Below are positions 10,385 through 20,550 of a stretch of DNA of 64,000 bases, in pieces; position 1 is the first letter of the stretch, and each line of letters opens with the position of its first letter. Source of the stretch: Coenobita brevimanus (taxonomy: Eukaryota > Arthropoda > Malacostraca > Decapoda > Coenobitidae); the NCBI GenBank assembly GCA_032717465.1, contig CM064632.1:21978329-22042328 (forward strand), in the 5' to 3' direction. A program made the translations under genes and the position numbers. The notes beneath the pieces were generated by a model. It did not search any database, had not been told where the DNA came from, and saw only the letters and a program-made list of their open reading frames with translations.

Positions 10385-10526
10385 GTCTGAAAGTAGGGGA
10401 AATAGGATATAAATTGTATGTTTGTAGGGCATAAAATGGAAGGACATTGGGAATCTCGTACAAGTTTCCTCCTCCGTCTTAACCTTGCCCACGTATTTTT
10501 CTTTTAGTGTATAATTTTGAGGATTT

Positions 10527-10625
10527 GAGAGAGAGAGAAAGAGAGAGAGAGAGTCAAACAGTATACTACACCAACACTGCAATACTCCACTTATCTCCTC
10601 GAATATGACGAGAATGGATCTGAGG

Positions 10626-10663
<38 letters not shown>
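10527..10663. repeat. (GA)n and (CT)n flanking a unique segment
   Basis: GA run at about 10527-10553 and CT run at about 10630-10663, a potential inverted purine/pyrimidine pair 75 bp apart. Confidence 0.85.
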
Positions 10664-10668
<5 letters not shown>

Positions 10669-10826
10669 GACACGTACCTAGCCAGCATGGGCGAAGAGGG
10701 GATAGTTCTGGCCCTCACTCTCTGTCCATTATTGGCGGCTGTCTCTGAATATTACATCACTGAGTCTAACGGTATTAAACTTCCCTATGGATATTCCGCC
10801 AGCATGGGGAATGGAGTTGCTTTGGG

Positions 10827-10975
<149 letters not shown>

Positions 10976-11020
10976 TAACTGTTGTATCCTCAACTTTATC
11001 ACTGTGAATATATTGTGTTT

Positions 11021-11300
11021 GGTGGTGGCGGTGGCTGCGGTGGTGATGATTGTAAGTTATTATTTGTAGTATTATTATTATTAGTAGTAGTAGAAGCAGC
11101 AGCTGTAGTAGTAGTAGTAGTAGTAGTACTGGTGGTGGTAGTAATGTTAGGAAGGAGATGAGGATGGTAGTGGATGGTAGTCGTGGTTGTGGGTAATTGA
11201 GGCAGTGATTATTGTTGCTGGTTGACCGATGATGGTCTGGGTGGTTGTAGTAGTGACTGGTTGTAGTGGTTGGTTGATGATAGTGGTAGTGATTGTGGTC
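11021..11300. repeat. GTGGT/TAG-rich low-complexity tract
   Basis: Degenerate GGTGG, TAGTAG and GGTTGT repeats. Confidence 0.8.
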
Positions 11301-11864
11301 GAGTTTGTGAATCAGAAAATTACATATGGACAGGCTACGAGATTCTATTTTTTTTTCTTATTTCACACTTACATAATTTGCAATTAAACTTGACTTTCGG
11401 TTGCTGTGAACAAGATATATAGTTTTTGTTTACCTTGACTGTGAACAACTGTGGCAATTGGTCTTTGATGTTACAACACTTATGCATTAAAAACACCATT
11501 AACTGAAAAAAACTGGTGTCAGCTGAAGTGAAATATAGTTTACCTGGCCTTGAGAAAGATAATGACGACAATCTTAACATTTCGAAGCGTATGATTCACT
11601 TTTAGCTGATTAAAATTGTTACGAAGAGTTGTTCCATGAGAAGGTTAGTGGTGACAGTATCAACACTCCGGCTTCCTTGGCTCACCCTCAGCTTAAAGGA
11701 ATCATCTGGTGTTAGCTGTAATAGAATGCTAGAGTTGTGCCGACCAGGAGATGATTAATAATGGAACACAAACAGGGTACTTGTTCAATAAGGAGACATA
11801 CGATTGGATATTCTACCTTAGCTTGAACATGTAAATCGTAACAGCCAATCCCTATTTACCCTCA

Positions 11865-11910
11865 GAGTTGTACCACAGAGCCTCGAGTTGTACCGGAGAG
11901 CCTCGAGGGT
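11865..11910. repeat. Short direct duplication
   Basis: GAGTTGTACC(A/G)(C/G)AGAGCCTC occurs twice with period of about 22 bp. Confidence 0.75.
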
Positions 11911-11984
11911 AGGCTCCCGTAGTCGAGTACATTTAAGGACAGAGTATTAGTCTACTTTCCCTTGTGGCATTACCTGATAAACCT

Positions 11985-12062
11985 TCAGTCACCTCGTGGG
12001 GATCGAACCTGTGCATGGTCATCACTACGATTGGCGCATTCTAACCGCCACACAACCACAAG
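11985..12062 (-). repeat. tRNA-derived SINE head (not a functional tRNA)
   Basis: On the minus strand, GTGTGGCGGTTAGAATGCGC resembles a polymerase III A box region. About 30 nt further on, GGTTCGATCCCCACGAGG matches the B box consensus GGTTCGANNCC. The acceptor stem and CCA context do not fold into a complete cloverleaf by eye, so I call it a tRNA-like SINE promoter. The body may extend leftward to about 11870 (GAGCCTACCCTCGAGG). Confidence 0.45.
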
Positions 12063-12339
12063 TTACTTATCAAATTGCAAGTCCTGATTAACCTTCCAGC
12101 ACGTAGTGAAGGAATTAACGCCAGCACGATGACGTCTTTGTTAGTCTTGCAGTCTACAGAACATTTTATTCAGCAGGGAGATTTCGAACTGGCGAGGGTA
12201 GATATAACTTTCACTGGCCCCGTAAGAGGCAAAAGGGTATTTTCTATGCTCCTAATCGTTCGTCGGTAGCAGGAATAAACTAACAGACGTTATCGTAATA
12301 ATGTCGTAAGTGTCCTGCCGTATTATACTGTCTTTAGGT

Positions 12340-12515
12340 TGTCCTGAAAATACAATCTTCCCATACTGAATATTGCATGAGAATAATAGATTAACATTAG
12401 AATATGGAGACAGTCATTAAGATGTGCTGTGAAAAGGATGCAAAACCATAACAGTTTCTGTTTCTGCCACTGAACTACGTGAAATAAGCTGCCAAAGGAC
12501 ATTTACCGTACTAGG
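12340..12515 (+). mobile_element. M1 MITE copy, partial
   Basis: Internal M1 blocks (ATTAGAATATGGAGACAGTC, AAGATGTGCTGTGAAAAGGA, CTGCCACTGAACTACGTGAA, ATAAGCTGCCAAAGGAC) are intact. The AACTTGGCC termini are eroded. Confidence 0.65.
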
Positions 12516-12519
12516 CTTA

Positions 12520-12690
12520 ACAGAATCGTCTGTCGGTGACGAGAATAAATTGTAGTAATTTTCGTAAGATGAAACAAAAATTATTCTATGAATAAATCAG
12601 ATGTAATGGAAGTAAAGACATAGTGTCCTGCATCCTTCCTTCAGCATTTCCTAGGCTGTATAGAATCGTCTTTCGGTAGCAAGAATGGAA
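12520..12690 (-). repeat. M3 cores, two copies ~130 bp apart
   Basis: GAATCGTCTGTCGGTGACGA, AGAATAAATTG at about 12528 and GAATCGTCTTTCGGTAGCAA, GAATGGAATA at about 12662, both in reverse orientation relative to the copy at 1486. Confidence 0.55.
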
Positions 12691-13129
12691 TATAACACGT
12701 CATGGCTGTAAAGGCAGAGTTTCCTGTATCCCTCCCCTCCTCCTCTCTCTCAACTTTCCTTGCAACGAATTAACGCTGCCAAGTTGGGTCCGGAATGACC
12801 GTCCACCAGTACGCCGTTTCGGCAGCTTCAGCTGTCCTTCCTCCGCCTCTGTCGTGCTATTTGATGTGAGTGCTGAGGGACGCTGTGTTTGGACTACGAT
12901 GCTGGCTTAGAACCCTTTGCCTCCGTGCTGGGTAGTCGTATTGTCTGGGTGGCTATGCTCTGTTCGCCTTAGCTTGGCTCAGATTTTCGTACTTTACATC
13001 ATTTCGCGTAGTTCAGTGGCACTAAAAGAGAGTGCTGCTGCTCTACATCTTTCCATAATACTTCGTAATTAACAATATATTCTGTCATTGTTATATTGTT
13101 TCATCTAAGCACTCGACGATGGAGAAGCG

Positions 13130-14130
13130 GCGGTTTTAGGTTACATTAAAGTGAGAGAGTAGGTATAGACTGTGGTTAGGTTCTGCAGACTGCCCTTGGT
13201 AGGGTTAGTTTACTGTAGGTTGGGTTGTGTTGGTAGGACTATGTAACGTTCGTTTAGGTTAGATTGAGTTAGGTTAGGTTAGGCTGGTTTGGGTTAGGCA
13301 GGTTTCTTTAGATCAGATTATGTTTAGTAGGTTGTGTTGTATTATATGAGTGTGAGGGGCTGTGTACTTTGTCGGGTTGTAATGACGGTATGGTATATAG
13401 GTAGGCTGCATAGTTAGGGCTGAATAGTGTGTGGATAGTTTGTTTTATCAGCCAGTGGGGAGAGACCATGTGTTACGCTCATGCATATAGGCCATTAAGG
13501 CAGTACATGGAAAGGCTCTGTTGTGTTGTCTCTGTAGTTTGTCGGCTAGGTAGGTTTTGCCACTTAGGTTTGCTTAGGTTAGGTTAAGTTGTGATGGGTT
13601 TGGCTAAGTTAGATTAGGTTGCGATGGGTTTGGCTAAGTTGGGTTGTGATGGGTTTGGTTAAGTTAGGTTGTCCTACATTGAGCTAGGTTAGGTTGTGTT
13701 ATGTTGAGTTAGGTTAGGTTGTGTTGCATTGAGCTAGGTTAGGTTGTGTTACATTGAAATAGGTTAGGTTGTGTTACACTGAAATAGGTTAGGTTGTGTT
13801 ACATTGAAATAGGTTAGGTTAAGTAAGGTTGAGTTAGGTCAGGTTGTGTTACATTGAGTTAGGTTAGGTTGTGTTATGTTCAGTTAGGTTAGGTTGTGTT
13901 ATGTTCAGTTAGGTTATGTTGTGTTATGTCGAGTTAGGTTAGGTTGTGTTGAGTTAGGTTAGACTGTGTTAGGTTAGGTTGTGTTGAGTTAAGGAGGTTG
14001 TGTTAAGTCATGTTAGGTTGTGATGGGTTTGGTTCTCAGGTTGTGTTGAATTAGATTAGGTTGTTGAGTTAGGTTAGGTTGTGTTGAGTTAGACTTAGTT
14101 GAGTCAGGTTAGGTTGTGTTGGTTAGCCTG
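13130..14130 (+). repeat. Degenerate TTAGG-like interstitial telomeric field
   Basis: About 1 kb dominated by AGGTTAGGTTGTGTTACATT- and GAGTTAGGTTAGG-type units, with a loose higher-order period of about 24-26 bp. Pairs of perfect TTAGG occur throughout (TTAGGTTAGGTT); TTAGG is the arthropod telomere repeat. The G-rich strand is plus. It lacks pure TTAGG runs, so it is either an old interstitial telomere-like block or a derived minisatellite. Confidence 0.8.
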
Positions 14131-15087
14131 AGTTGTTTGATAATGGGTGGTGAGAGGGTCGCTTAGGCTCCCTTGTCACTGTATAAGGGGCGTGTAAGTG
14201 GTACGTGGATAGATTATGCTGTTGTTTTTACCCAGTGCGTGTGCAGGCTGTAAATTCTGTGCACGGGTAGATTTACAGTATTTATTTATGTGAAGGGAAG
14301 CATAACACGAAGGTGTGACACTAATTGGTGAACCCGATTGTTTGGTTTGTGTACTGAGATGTCTTGACAATTAGCGTGTGTGATTGGGCCCGAGAATTTG
14401 GAAGGGATCGAACAGGAATTTGCAGTGTATGCATAGGAGATGAACAGGAGCGGAAGACCCCGACTGAGAGATAATAGTAACTTCTGTGTTATCAGTGCCG
14501 ATGTGTAATTTTTGTCCGTGTTAGAAAGAGACAAATAGCATACCCATTCAGAACGTTAAAGGCGTTTCATTATATTCCGGCTGAATTTTGATGTTTTTTT
14601 TTTTTCTTCAGTTCAAAGGATTAACCAGATATCGAGGACTAAAAAAATATCTAGCTTTTATCTCACCGCTCCACCTCGTCCTCGCTGTCCCTGCCCTTCT
14701 CTCCTAGCCAGTATGGTACGCTCTCCTGGTCAGTCTTTCACCACTATCACCACCACCATTACCATCCCCAGCATCTCTGTCAACAGCCTCTTACCTTTTG
14801 AGAGCTGTGCCAGCTATGAATTTTCACGTGGGTACCTTCGACCTTTTTTGTTCAGTTCAGAGTAGATTGATCCGTAGCATTTTTCTTTTTGCTTTTTCTA
14901 GACGAGTTAATTCCCCTTCTTATAAACTTTTCGAATTTTAAGAGTTAGTTATCGATTCATTGGCCTCCTATCTATTTGGGGGGGGGGGCTCCTAACCTGA
15001 ATCAATTTATTGAAGAAAGGATAAAACTGAAAGCACGCCAGCGGACTGAAGGGGTTAAATGGACAGTTTTCTTATATTTGATGGCTC

Positions 15088-15312
15088 TGGCCCGTCTTCT
15101 CGTTGGGTAAGGAAGCTCCCTAACACCTCTTCCTTACCGATATATTTTTGGATAGGTCTGTTTAACATTATTTTGTACATAATTTATGCAGAATATGGTG
15201 ATATTAAAATGATTTAAGTAGCACAAAAGAGGACGGCAAGGTGTAATAAGCAAAATAATCGCTTAGGAAGAGGTGTTAGGGAGCCTCCGTAGCTGACGAG
15301 AGTGCGGGCCTG
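15088..15312. mobile_element. M2 MITE copy, complete
   Basis: GGCCCGTCTTCTCGTTGGGT followed by AAGGAAGCTCCCTAACACCT and CTTCCTTACCGAT. The reverse complement of the right end gives GGCCCGCACTCTCGTCAGCT, then CGGAGGCTCCCTAACACCTC and TTCCTAAGCGAT. The arms are about 53 bp and the interior about 115 bp, with ATTTATGCAGAATATGGTGA, TATTAAAATGATTTAAG and AAGGTGTAATAAGCAAAATA. No ORF. This is the reference copy for the family. Confidence 0.88.
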
Positions 15313-15590
15313 TATCACCCTCTCCTTATCAGTTTCTCTTTCCTTATGGCACTTATATGTTCGCTTGTCTGATGTTCTTGCAATTTGTTTCAGTATATCT
15401 TTGTTATTGTCCGTAGCGCCTGCTTCATACTGAATTATTTTGCCTGTTACACTTTCACCTTCACTTGCATGTTAATGATGTCGTTTTACTACCAGAATCC
15501 CTTCCCCCAATAACCCATAAAAAGGTGCTAAGGATTAATAAACGGAATACATCGCTAAAAAAGATATAACATGGAATTCCCAAAGTCGCT

Positions 15591-15886
15591 TAGTCTCGTT
15601 TTCTTGTCGGTAAAAGAAGGTCCCAAACGTCTCTTAAAATTTATTTTGGTTATTACTGGTTATTTACCTTCCAGTGTTATCTAATTCATTCAGATATCAC
15701 CATACTCTATCAGTCTATCTACAGCCCGACGCCCTAATCCAGCAAAGGGTGGCCGCAGACAAAACTCTTCCAAGTCGCTCTGTCACCCACCATATGACTG
15801 CCCTCCCCCCAGCTGACTCCCCCCGTGTTGAGAAGTGAATCGCTAAGGAACAGGTGTTAGGGAACTGCCTTAACCGATAGAGAATA
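15591..15886. mobile_element. M2 MITE interrupted by an RTE 3' fragment
   Basis: The left half (TAGTCTCGTTTTCTTGTCGG ... TCATTCAGATATCACCATA) and the right half (AATCGCTAAGGAACAGGTGT, TAGGGAACTGCCTTAACCGA) are M2. They are separated by RTE sequence at 15709-15829. M2 was therefore present before the RTE insertion. Confidence 0.75.
15709..15829 (-). mobile_element. RTE 3'-end fragment nested in M2
   Basis: The plus strand reads CTATCTACAGCCCGACGCCC, TAATCCAGCAAAGGGTGGCC, GCAGACAAAAC, CAAGTCGCTCTGTCACCCAC and ATTTGACTGCC-like blocks. These are the reverse complement of the RTE C-terminus and tail. About 120 bp long, severely 5'-truncated. Confidence 0.8.
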
Positions 15887-16025
15887 TCAAGGCGTGAAAT
15901 GCAGAACAGAATATCAAGGAGTAATATGCAGAACAGAATATCAAGGCGTAATATGCAGAACAGAATATCAAAGCGTAATATGCAGAACAAAATATCAACG
16001 CGTAATATGCAGAACAGAATATCAC
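15880..16025. repeat. 27-bp tandem array, five units
   Basis: The unit is AGAATATCAAGGCGTAATAT plus GCAGAAC, with few substitutions. The period is a multiple of three, so an open frame (repeating CRTEYQGVI) runs through it; the frame has no other gene-like feature. The array begins within the right end of the interrupted M2 element. Confidence 0.92.
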
Positions 16026-16188
16026 TACACTGACGGGAATACGTCTCATACGGGGCTAACCACTTCACCCCTACGACGCGTGTGTGTGACTGAATTCTCT
16101 CTGCCCCTCTCACGATTTTCTCAAGTTTAGGAAAGAGAATATTTAGTGACGGGGTTAGGAACAGTCTGCATTAACTCGTTCACAACTC

Positions 16189-16213
16189 TCTCTCTCTCTC
16201 TCTCTCTCTCTCA
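16189..16213. repeat. (CT)n microsatellite
   Basis: About 12 CT units. Confidence 0.9.
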
Positions 16214-16269
16214 GCTGCGTAAAATAATCTCTACATGGCAAGAATACAGTAAGAAAAAAAAAAGTCATT

Positions 16270-16575
16270 AGAGTTAGAGTGATGAGCTAGGAGGAGGTGT
16301 CAGGGAGCCTTCTAAGCTCACAAGATCAGGTGTAATATACCGTAAAAAAAAAAAAAAAGTTCCAGGGAGCCTCATAAACCCACGACAACAGGTGTACTAT
16401 AATAAACTAAGAATAAATCAGGGAGCCTCCTATTCCCTCGAGAAATGATGTAATATACAGTAAAAAAATAAACGAAAATGTAGGGAACCTCCTAAGCCTA
16501 CGAGAACAGGTGCATTCGACAATAAGGACCAAGGAAGCGGTGTCAGGGAGCCTCCTAAGTCCGCCAAAATTCTCG
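16270..16575. repeat. Tandem array built from the M2 terminal repeat
   Basis: Four to five units of about 65-75 bp. Each contains CAGGGAGCCTCCTAAGCCCA, CGAGAACAGGTG, (T/C)AATATACAGTAAAAAA and AA(T/G)AA(A/G)xTxxG. These blocks correspond to the M2 right end (AGGTGTTAGGGAGCCTCC, CGACGAGAACACGGG). A transposon terminus has been amplified into a proto-satellite. Confidence 0.75.
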
Positions 16576-16882
16576 GCTCTTGGTAACTTCACATGCTGGT
16601 AACTTTGCCTGAACCTCAACGAGAGAATACAGTAGATCCACAAAAACTACACTCTTGTTTCCTCTGACATCAGCGGCTGGCGTTGGAAATGTGTAAATTG
16701 GACCAGACAATACCATAAAGTCAGATTTATTTCTTCATGTAACCCGGTGGCAAAAAATATCAATTGAGGACGATTTTTTAATGTTTAAAATCCAGAAAAC
16801 AAGTCACATAAACAAACCTGGATGTTGAAACTGTGTGGCTTTAATGCATGTCGTGAAGTGCACAATACAATAATCACGGTTG

Positions 16883-16884
<2 letters not shown>

Positions 16885-16933
<49 letters not shown>

Positions 16934-16954
16934 CTCTCTCTCTCTCTCTCTCTC
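16885..16954. repeat. (CA)n followed by (CT)n
   Basis: About 23 CA units, then about 12 CT units. Confidence 0.95.
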
Positions 16955-17465
16955 TTCTTCTCTTCCTCCTTTCATCATCATCACCATCTCTCCACTTTCT
17001 CCTTCCCTGCTCATGTCTTCGTTTCTTTTCTTCTCCAGTCTCTTTTCTTCTTCAGCCACTCGTCTCCCCTCTTATCCTTTTCCCTCTTATGTTCATTCAC
17101 TCTTCTCTAGTTTCTCCCAGATTTCAGTCCTCTTTGTCCTGTCTCACTTTCTCTCTTCTCGTTCTTTCTCCTGTCCTTTTATTAATCTCTCTTTATTTTT
17201 TTTCCATTTTCATTCCCTGCCTCTCTCTCTCTCTCTCGCTCTTCTCTCCTCAACATCCGTGTCTCCCCTTTCCTGTCAATCTACCCCTCTCCCCTCGTCT
17301 CCTCTTCCATTCTCTTCATCCCTTTTTAACCTTTTTCTCTCCTCCTCTCCCTTGCCTTATCCTCTTACTGTCCTGTCTCACATCCTCCTGCATATTCCCT
17401 ATATCACCTTTCATCCCAATCATCATCCTGTCTGTTATCCTCCTCCTCCTCCCCTTCCTCAACTA
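16955..17465. repeat. Pyrimidine-rich (CTT/CCT) low-complexity tract
   Basis: About 500 bp of almost pure pyrimidine on the plus strand with only scattered purines. Long frames rich in Ser, Leu and Phe are compositional artefacts. Confidence 0.85.
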
Positions 17466-17534
17466 ATCCTCTCCTGCTTCTTTGTGACGGTGTCAGAGAA
17501 GCTGAAGGCGGAACAAGGAAGACATAACAAGTAG

Positions 17535-17665
<131 letters not shown>

Positions 17666-17699
17666 CTTAAGACGATGCCTACTGTTGCTTCACGAGCGT

Positions 17700-18370
17700 G
17701 GGCGTAACAGACAAAGGTCAAGGTCACAGGAAAGGTGAGAGGTAAAGATTATATGGCAATGCCAACTTGAACTCTTTTGTTCCGTTTTGGACCAATGTTG
17801 GTGGAATGGTTGGAGGACGAGATAAAAAAAAAGTTGAATGATCACAGTCACATGGCAAGATGAAAGCTGTAATTGTAAGTGAACTGAAATAATAAAAGTG
17901 TTCACCTCATTTCAACCAAATTCGATGAAAGTGTTAAGGGTCGGCCAATTTGTTTGTCTGTAGTTTGGAGATTAATAGGTCATGTGGCAAGATCAGTTTA
18001 AGCAATTTTGATCTAATTTAATCCATACCTAATTTTGTGGGAGGATTTAGGGTAATGCAAGGACGGAGAGATTCGATTTACAGAAAAATCCATCAAAAGT
18101 CAAGGTCAGAGGTTAAGGTCAAATATGTTAAACTATAATCTAAGCTTTATTATCTTTTTGACAAAACATCTGGAAAGACTGTAGGATAGCTATAGATAAA
18201 GAATCAGTTTTGACAACAGTTTCAGAGATCATTGTCGCCTCAGACAATTGTAATCTGATTTGGATCAAACTTAGTGGAAATGTTGAGGATCAGGCAAGAA
18301 CGAAGTAATTTATTTTTTGAGAGGTAAGTAATATAGAAGTAATGGTAAAAAGTCGAACGTCAATCAAAAA
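17700..18370. repeat. Degenerate ~150-180-bp tandem repeat rich in AGGTCA
   Basis: Blocks AAGGTCAAGGTCACAGG (17713), AAAGTCAAGGTCAGAGG (18097) and AGGTTAAGGTCAAA (18111) alternate with the recurring phrase ACC(A/T)A(T/A)xTTxGTGGAA(T/A)G, (T)GTTGGAGGA/GTTAAGGGT and with CATGGCAAGATxA. The region is an old tandem array. Its repeated TCAAGGTCA matches the FTZ-F1/ERR-type nuclear receptor half-site consensus. Confidence 0.55.
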
Positions 18371-18439
18371 GCGCCAATTCAAATATTTGGCCTTTATATC
18401 ATTTGTTGGGTGCGGATGTTTTACTTCGTGAGTGCTGCA

Positions 18440-18800
18440 TCTTGTCGGGGAAGAGATGGAAGGAGAGGGAAAAGGGGGAAAAAAGAGGGTTGGGAAGGAG
18501 GGGAATGGAGAGGGAAGAGGGAAGATGGAGAGGAGGAAAAAAAGGGGGGGGGAAGAGAGAAGGAAGACCGTGTGAAAGAAAAGAAAGGACAGAGAGGAGG
18601 ATTGGAGAGGGGAAGGGGAGAAAATGAGGGAGAGGTTGGTGGGGGTGTGAGGGAAGAGGGGTAGGGAAAGAAAAGGTCATGGGAGGGAAGAGGGGGAGAG
18701 AGAGGAAAGGAGGGGGGTGGGGTTGGTAGGGCGTGAGGGAAGAGAGGTTGGGAAGGAAAAGGTGGTGGAAGGTAAGAGGGTGGGAAAAGGGGAGAGGAAA
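18440..18800. repeat. Purine-rich (GGGA/GGAA) tract
   Basis: About 360 bp of nearly pure purine on the plus strand (GGGAAGAGGG, GGAGAGAG, AAAAGGG). Open frames rich in Glu, Arg and Gly are artefacts. Confidence 0.9.
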
Positions 18801-18884
18801 TGTGGTGATAAATAAATGTCTTCCTTATTTTTTTTAAGCTTCAGTTATCGTAAAATGATTACATTCAGTCGAAAGGGAGTGATG

Positions 18885-19005
18885 GCAGCCTGGGAGTGTT
18901 AATACTGTTACCAGTAACCCTCTCATCGTCAGGACAACTCTGGTACTATTGTATGCCAGGTAACACTAGACAATTTTCCTCCGCTGAAAGAGAATAACTG
19001 GAGTC
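18885..19005 (+). repeat. M3 dispersed repeat copy
   Basis: GCAGCCTGGGAGTGTTAATA, CTGTTACCAGTAACCCTCTC, AGGACAACTCTGGTACTATT, then a degraded core CACTAGACAATTTTCCTCCG. Confidence 0.65.
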
Positions 19006-19025
19006 ACAGATAATTATCATTATAG

Positions 19026-19222
19026 TTCATTCACTTTAACTTGGCCTAAACATTCATCGTTCTACAACATATATCACGTAGCTCAGTGGAAGAAAAAGAC
19101 AGTGCTGTGGCTTACATCCATTCTGTAGGACTTCTTCGTGACTGGCATATACTAATGCTAATCTGTTGTTTAACCCAACATTCACGATGGAGGGATGGCA
19201 GTTGTAGGCCAAGGAAAAGCGA
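19026..19222 (-). mobile_element. M1 MITE copy
   Basis: TTCACTTTAACTTGGCCTAA at the left and TGTAGGCCAAGGAAAAGCGA at the right are inverted. The interior reads in reverse relative to 7050-7258: ACGTAGCTCAGTGGAAGAAA, ACTTCTTCGTGACTGGCATA and CATTCACGATGGAGGGATGG. Confidence 0.8.
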
Positions 19223-19324
19223 ACAGAGTATAGGACCATTAATCCTCTCATGGTTCAGAGAGCTGTAATATCGTAATGATAGCCTCGCGTTTGGTGGAAT
19301 AGAATACAAGAAAAGACGTGGCCA

Positions 19325-19430
19325 CGAGAAATTTAAACCCCCAAGATAATGAACATTTAATACGCAAAATTAAATCCTTGGGGAGGAGGTGGAAGGGAGC
19401 CATTTAAAACCCACCAAAGGTCGACCTAAT
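19325..19430. mobile_element. M2-like partial copy
   Basis: AAATCCTTGGGGAGGAGGTG, GAAGGGAGCCATTTAAAACC, CACCAAAGG resembles an M2 right end. The left end is missing or eroded. Confidence 0.35.
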
Positions 19431-19484
19431 ACTGTATTGCAGTTCCTTCGCGTTTGTTTTTGTCGATTCTGTGATTCTTAGAAA

Positions 19485-19523
19485 GCCTCTGCCATCTTAA
19501 GTTATTTTTTCATTCGAAAAGCC

Positions 19524-19563
<40 letters not shown>

Positions 19564-19614
19564 AAGACATGCCATGCCTCTGCCATCTTATGTTATTTTT
19601 TCATTCGTAAAGCT
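19485..19614. repeat. 91-bp duplication holding a (GA)n tract; empty-site record
   Basis: GCCTCTGCCATCTTA(A/T)GTTATT, TTTTCATTCG(A/T)AAAGC(C)T occurs at 19485-19524 and 19576-19614, separated by GA and TTGCAAGACATGCCATGC. The latter 18-mer occurs again at 20549-20566, after another GA tract. The ancestral order was A-GA-B-A-GA-B, and the TIR element lies between the second A and second GA. Confidence 0.88.
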
Positions 19615-19615
19615 A

Positions 19616-20482
19616 AAGCCTCCGTCACACATTACATAATTGAACCACGATAGCGCCACTAATTCAATTATTGGCGCTGTCGTGAAATTTGACGCCGATA
19701 ACAAATAGTGTCACGATGGCTGTATGTATCATGATGGTCATAAGATGGTCACGATGGAGTCATGACAGCTGTAAGACTGAGTCACGATTGGCAGATTTTC
19801 ACATTTTTGATGGCCATTTTGTCGTCATGATGAGGCCATGATCACGATAGTGTCATAACAGAGTCATGACGGTGCCATGAACGTACCACGATAGCTTCAA
19901 GAGTTATGCCCACACGCCCCACTCCCTGCGTGTTACCCCATGTGCCAGCGCAGTTGCCAAATCACCGAGGCCGCAAAAAGTGCGTAGGTCTATCGTGACT
20001 CTATCATGATCCATAATTAGCTCTGTTGTGACTCAATCACCGTATTCTTAGGGCTATCGTGACTACTTCTTAGGATCATCGTGACACGTGTGTGTTAACC
20101 GTCAAATGATTGTCAAAATTATTAGCTCTATCGTGACTCATGCTTCGTGACGCATTCGGCATAGTATTAGGGCTGTCGTGACTCACTTGTAACAGTTTTT
20201 TGTCACGACAGTCACGAAAGAACCTACGATGGTCACAACAGAGTCACGTAGCTGCTACGAAGATCACGATAAGGTCACGTAAGACTTACGATAGCGCTAC
20301 GTTGGGTACAGGAATCGGGGAGCTTCCCAATAAATTAATGCTTGCATTAATTTCTTGTGGCCTCGGCCGAGTGCGACACGAGTGTCACGATCGATCACGA
20401 TAGACCCATAATCATGACCATGATGCCGTTACTAATTGAATTAGCGGCGCTGTCGTTGTTCAGTTATGGAATGCGTGACGGG

Positions 20483-20487
<5 letters not shown>
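19616..20487. mobile_element. ~865-bp TIR element with dense GTCACGAT/ATCGTGAC motifs
   Basis: The left end 19622-19670 begins CCGTCACACATTACATAA. The reverse complement of the right end (20433-20481) begins CCGTCACGCATTCCATAA. I count 43 of 49 matching positions. Each arm also holds a smaller palindrome: TAATTCAATTA, flanked in the left arm by AGCGCCA and TGGCGCT. The interior is saturated with GTCACGA, TCATGAC and TATCGTGACT motifs in both orientations. There is no ORF of note. A non-autonomous or foldback DNA transposon is the likely identity; the superfamily is unknown and a TA target site is only suggestive. Confidence 0.8.

Positions 20488-20549
<62 letters not shown>
20487..20549. repeat. 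(GA)n microsatellite
   Basis: About 31 GA units with one AAAGAG interruption. Confidence 0.95.

Positions 20550-20550
<1 letters not shown>

Noticed and set aside
12760..12930. Slightly GC-richer segment that might be a promoter or first exon
   Set aside because: No TATA/initiator arrangement, open frame or splice pattern that I can support.
15894..16130. Periodic frame repeating CRTEYQGVI, like a repeat protein
   Set aside because: It is the 27-bp array read in frame; flanks are MITE and RTE sequence.
19616..20487. Possibility that the TIR element is a hormone-response cluster rather than a transposon
   Set aside because: The inverted ends and the preserved empty-site duplication are better explained by insertion of a mobile element; binding-site function remains only a side hypothesis.
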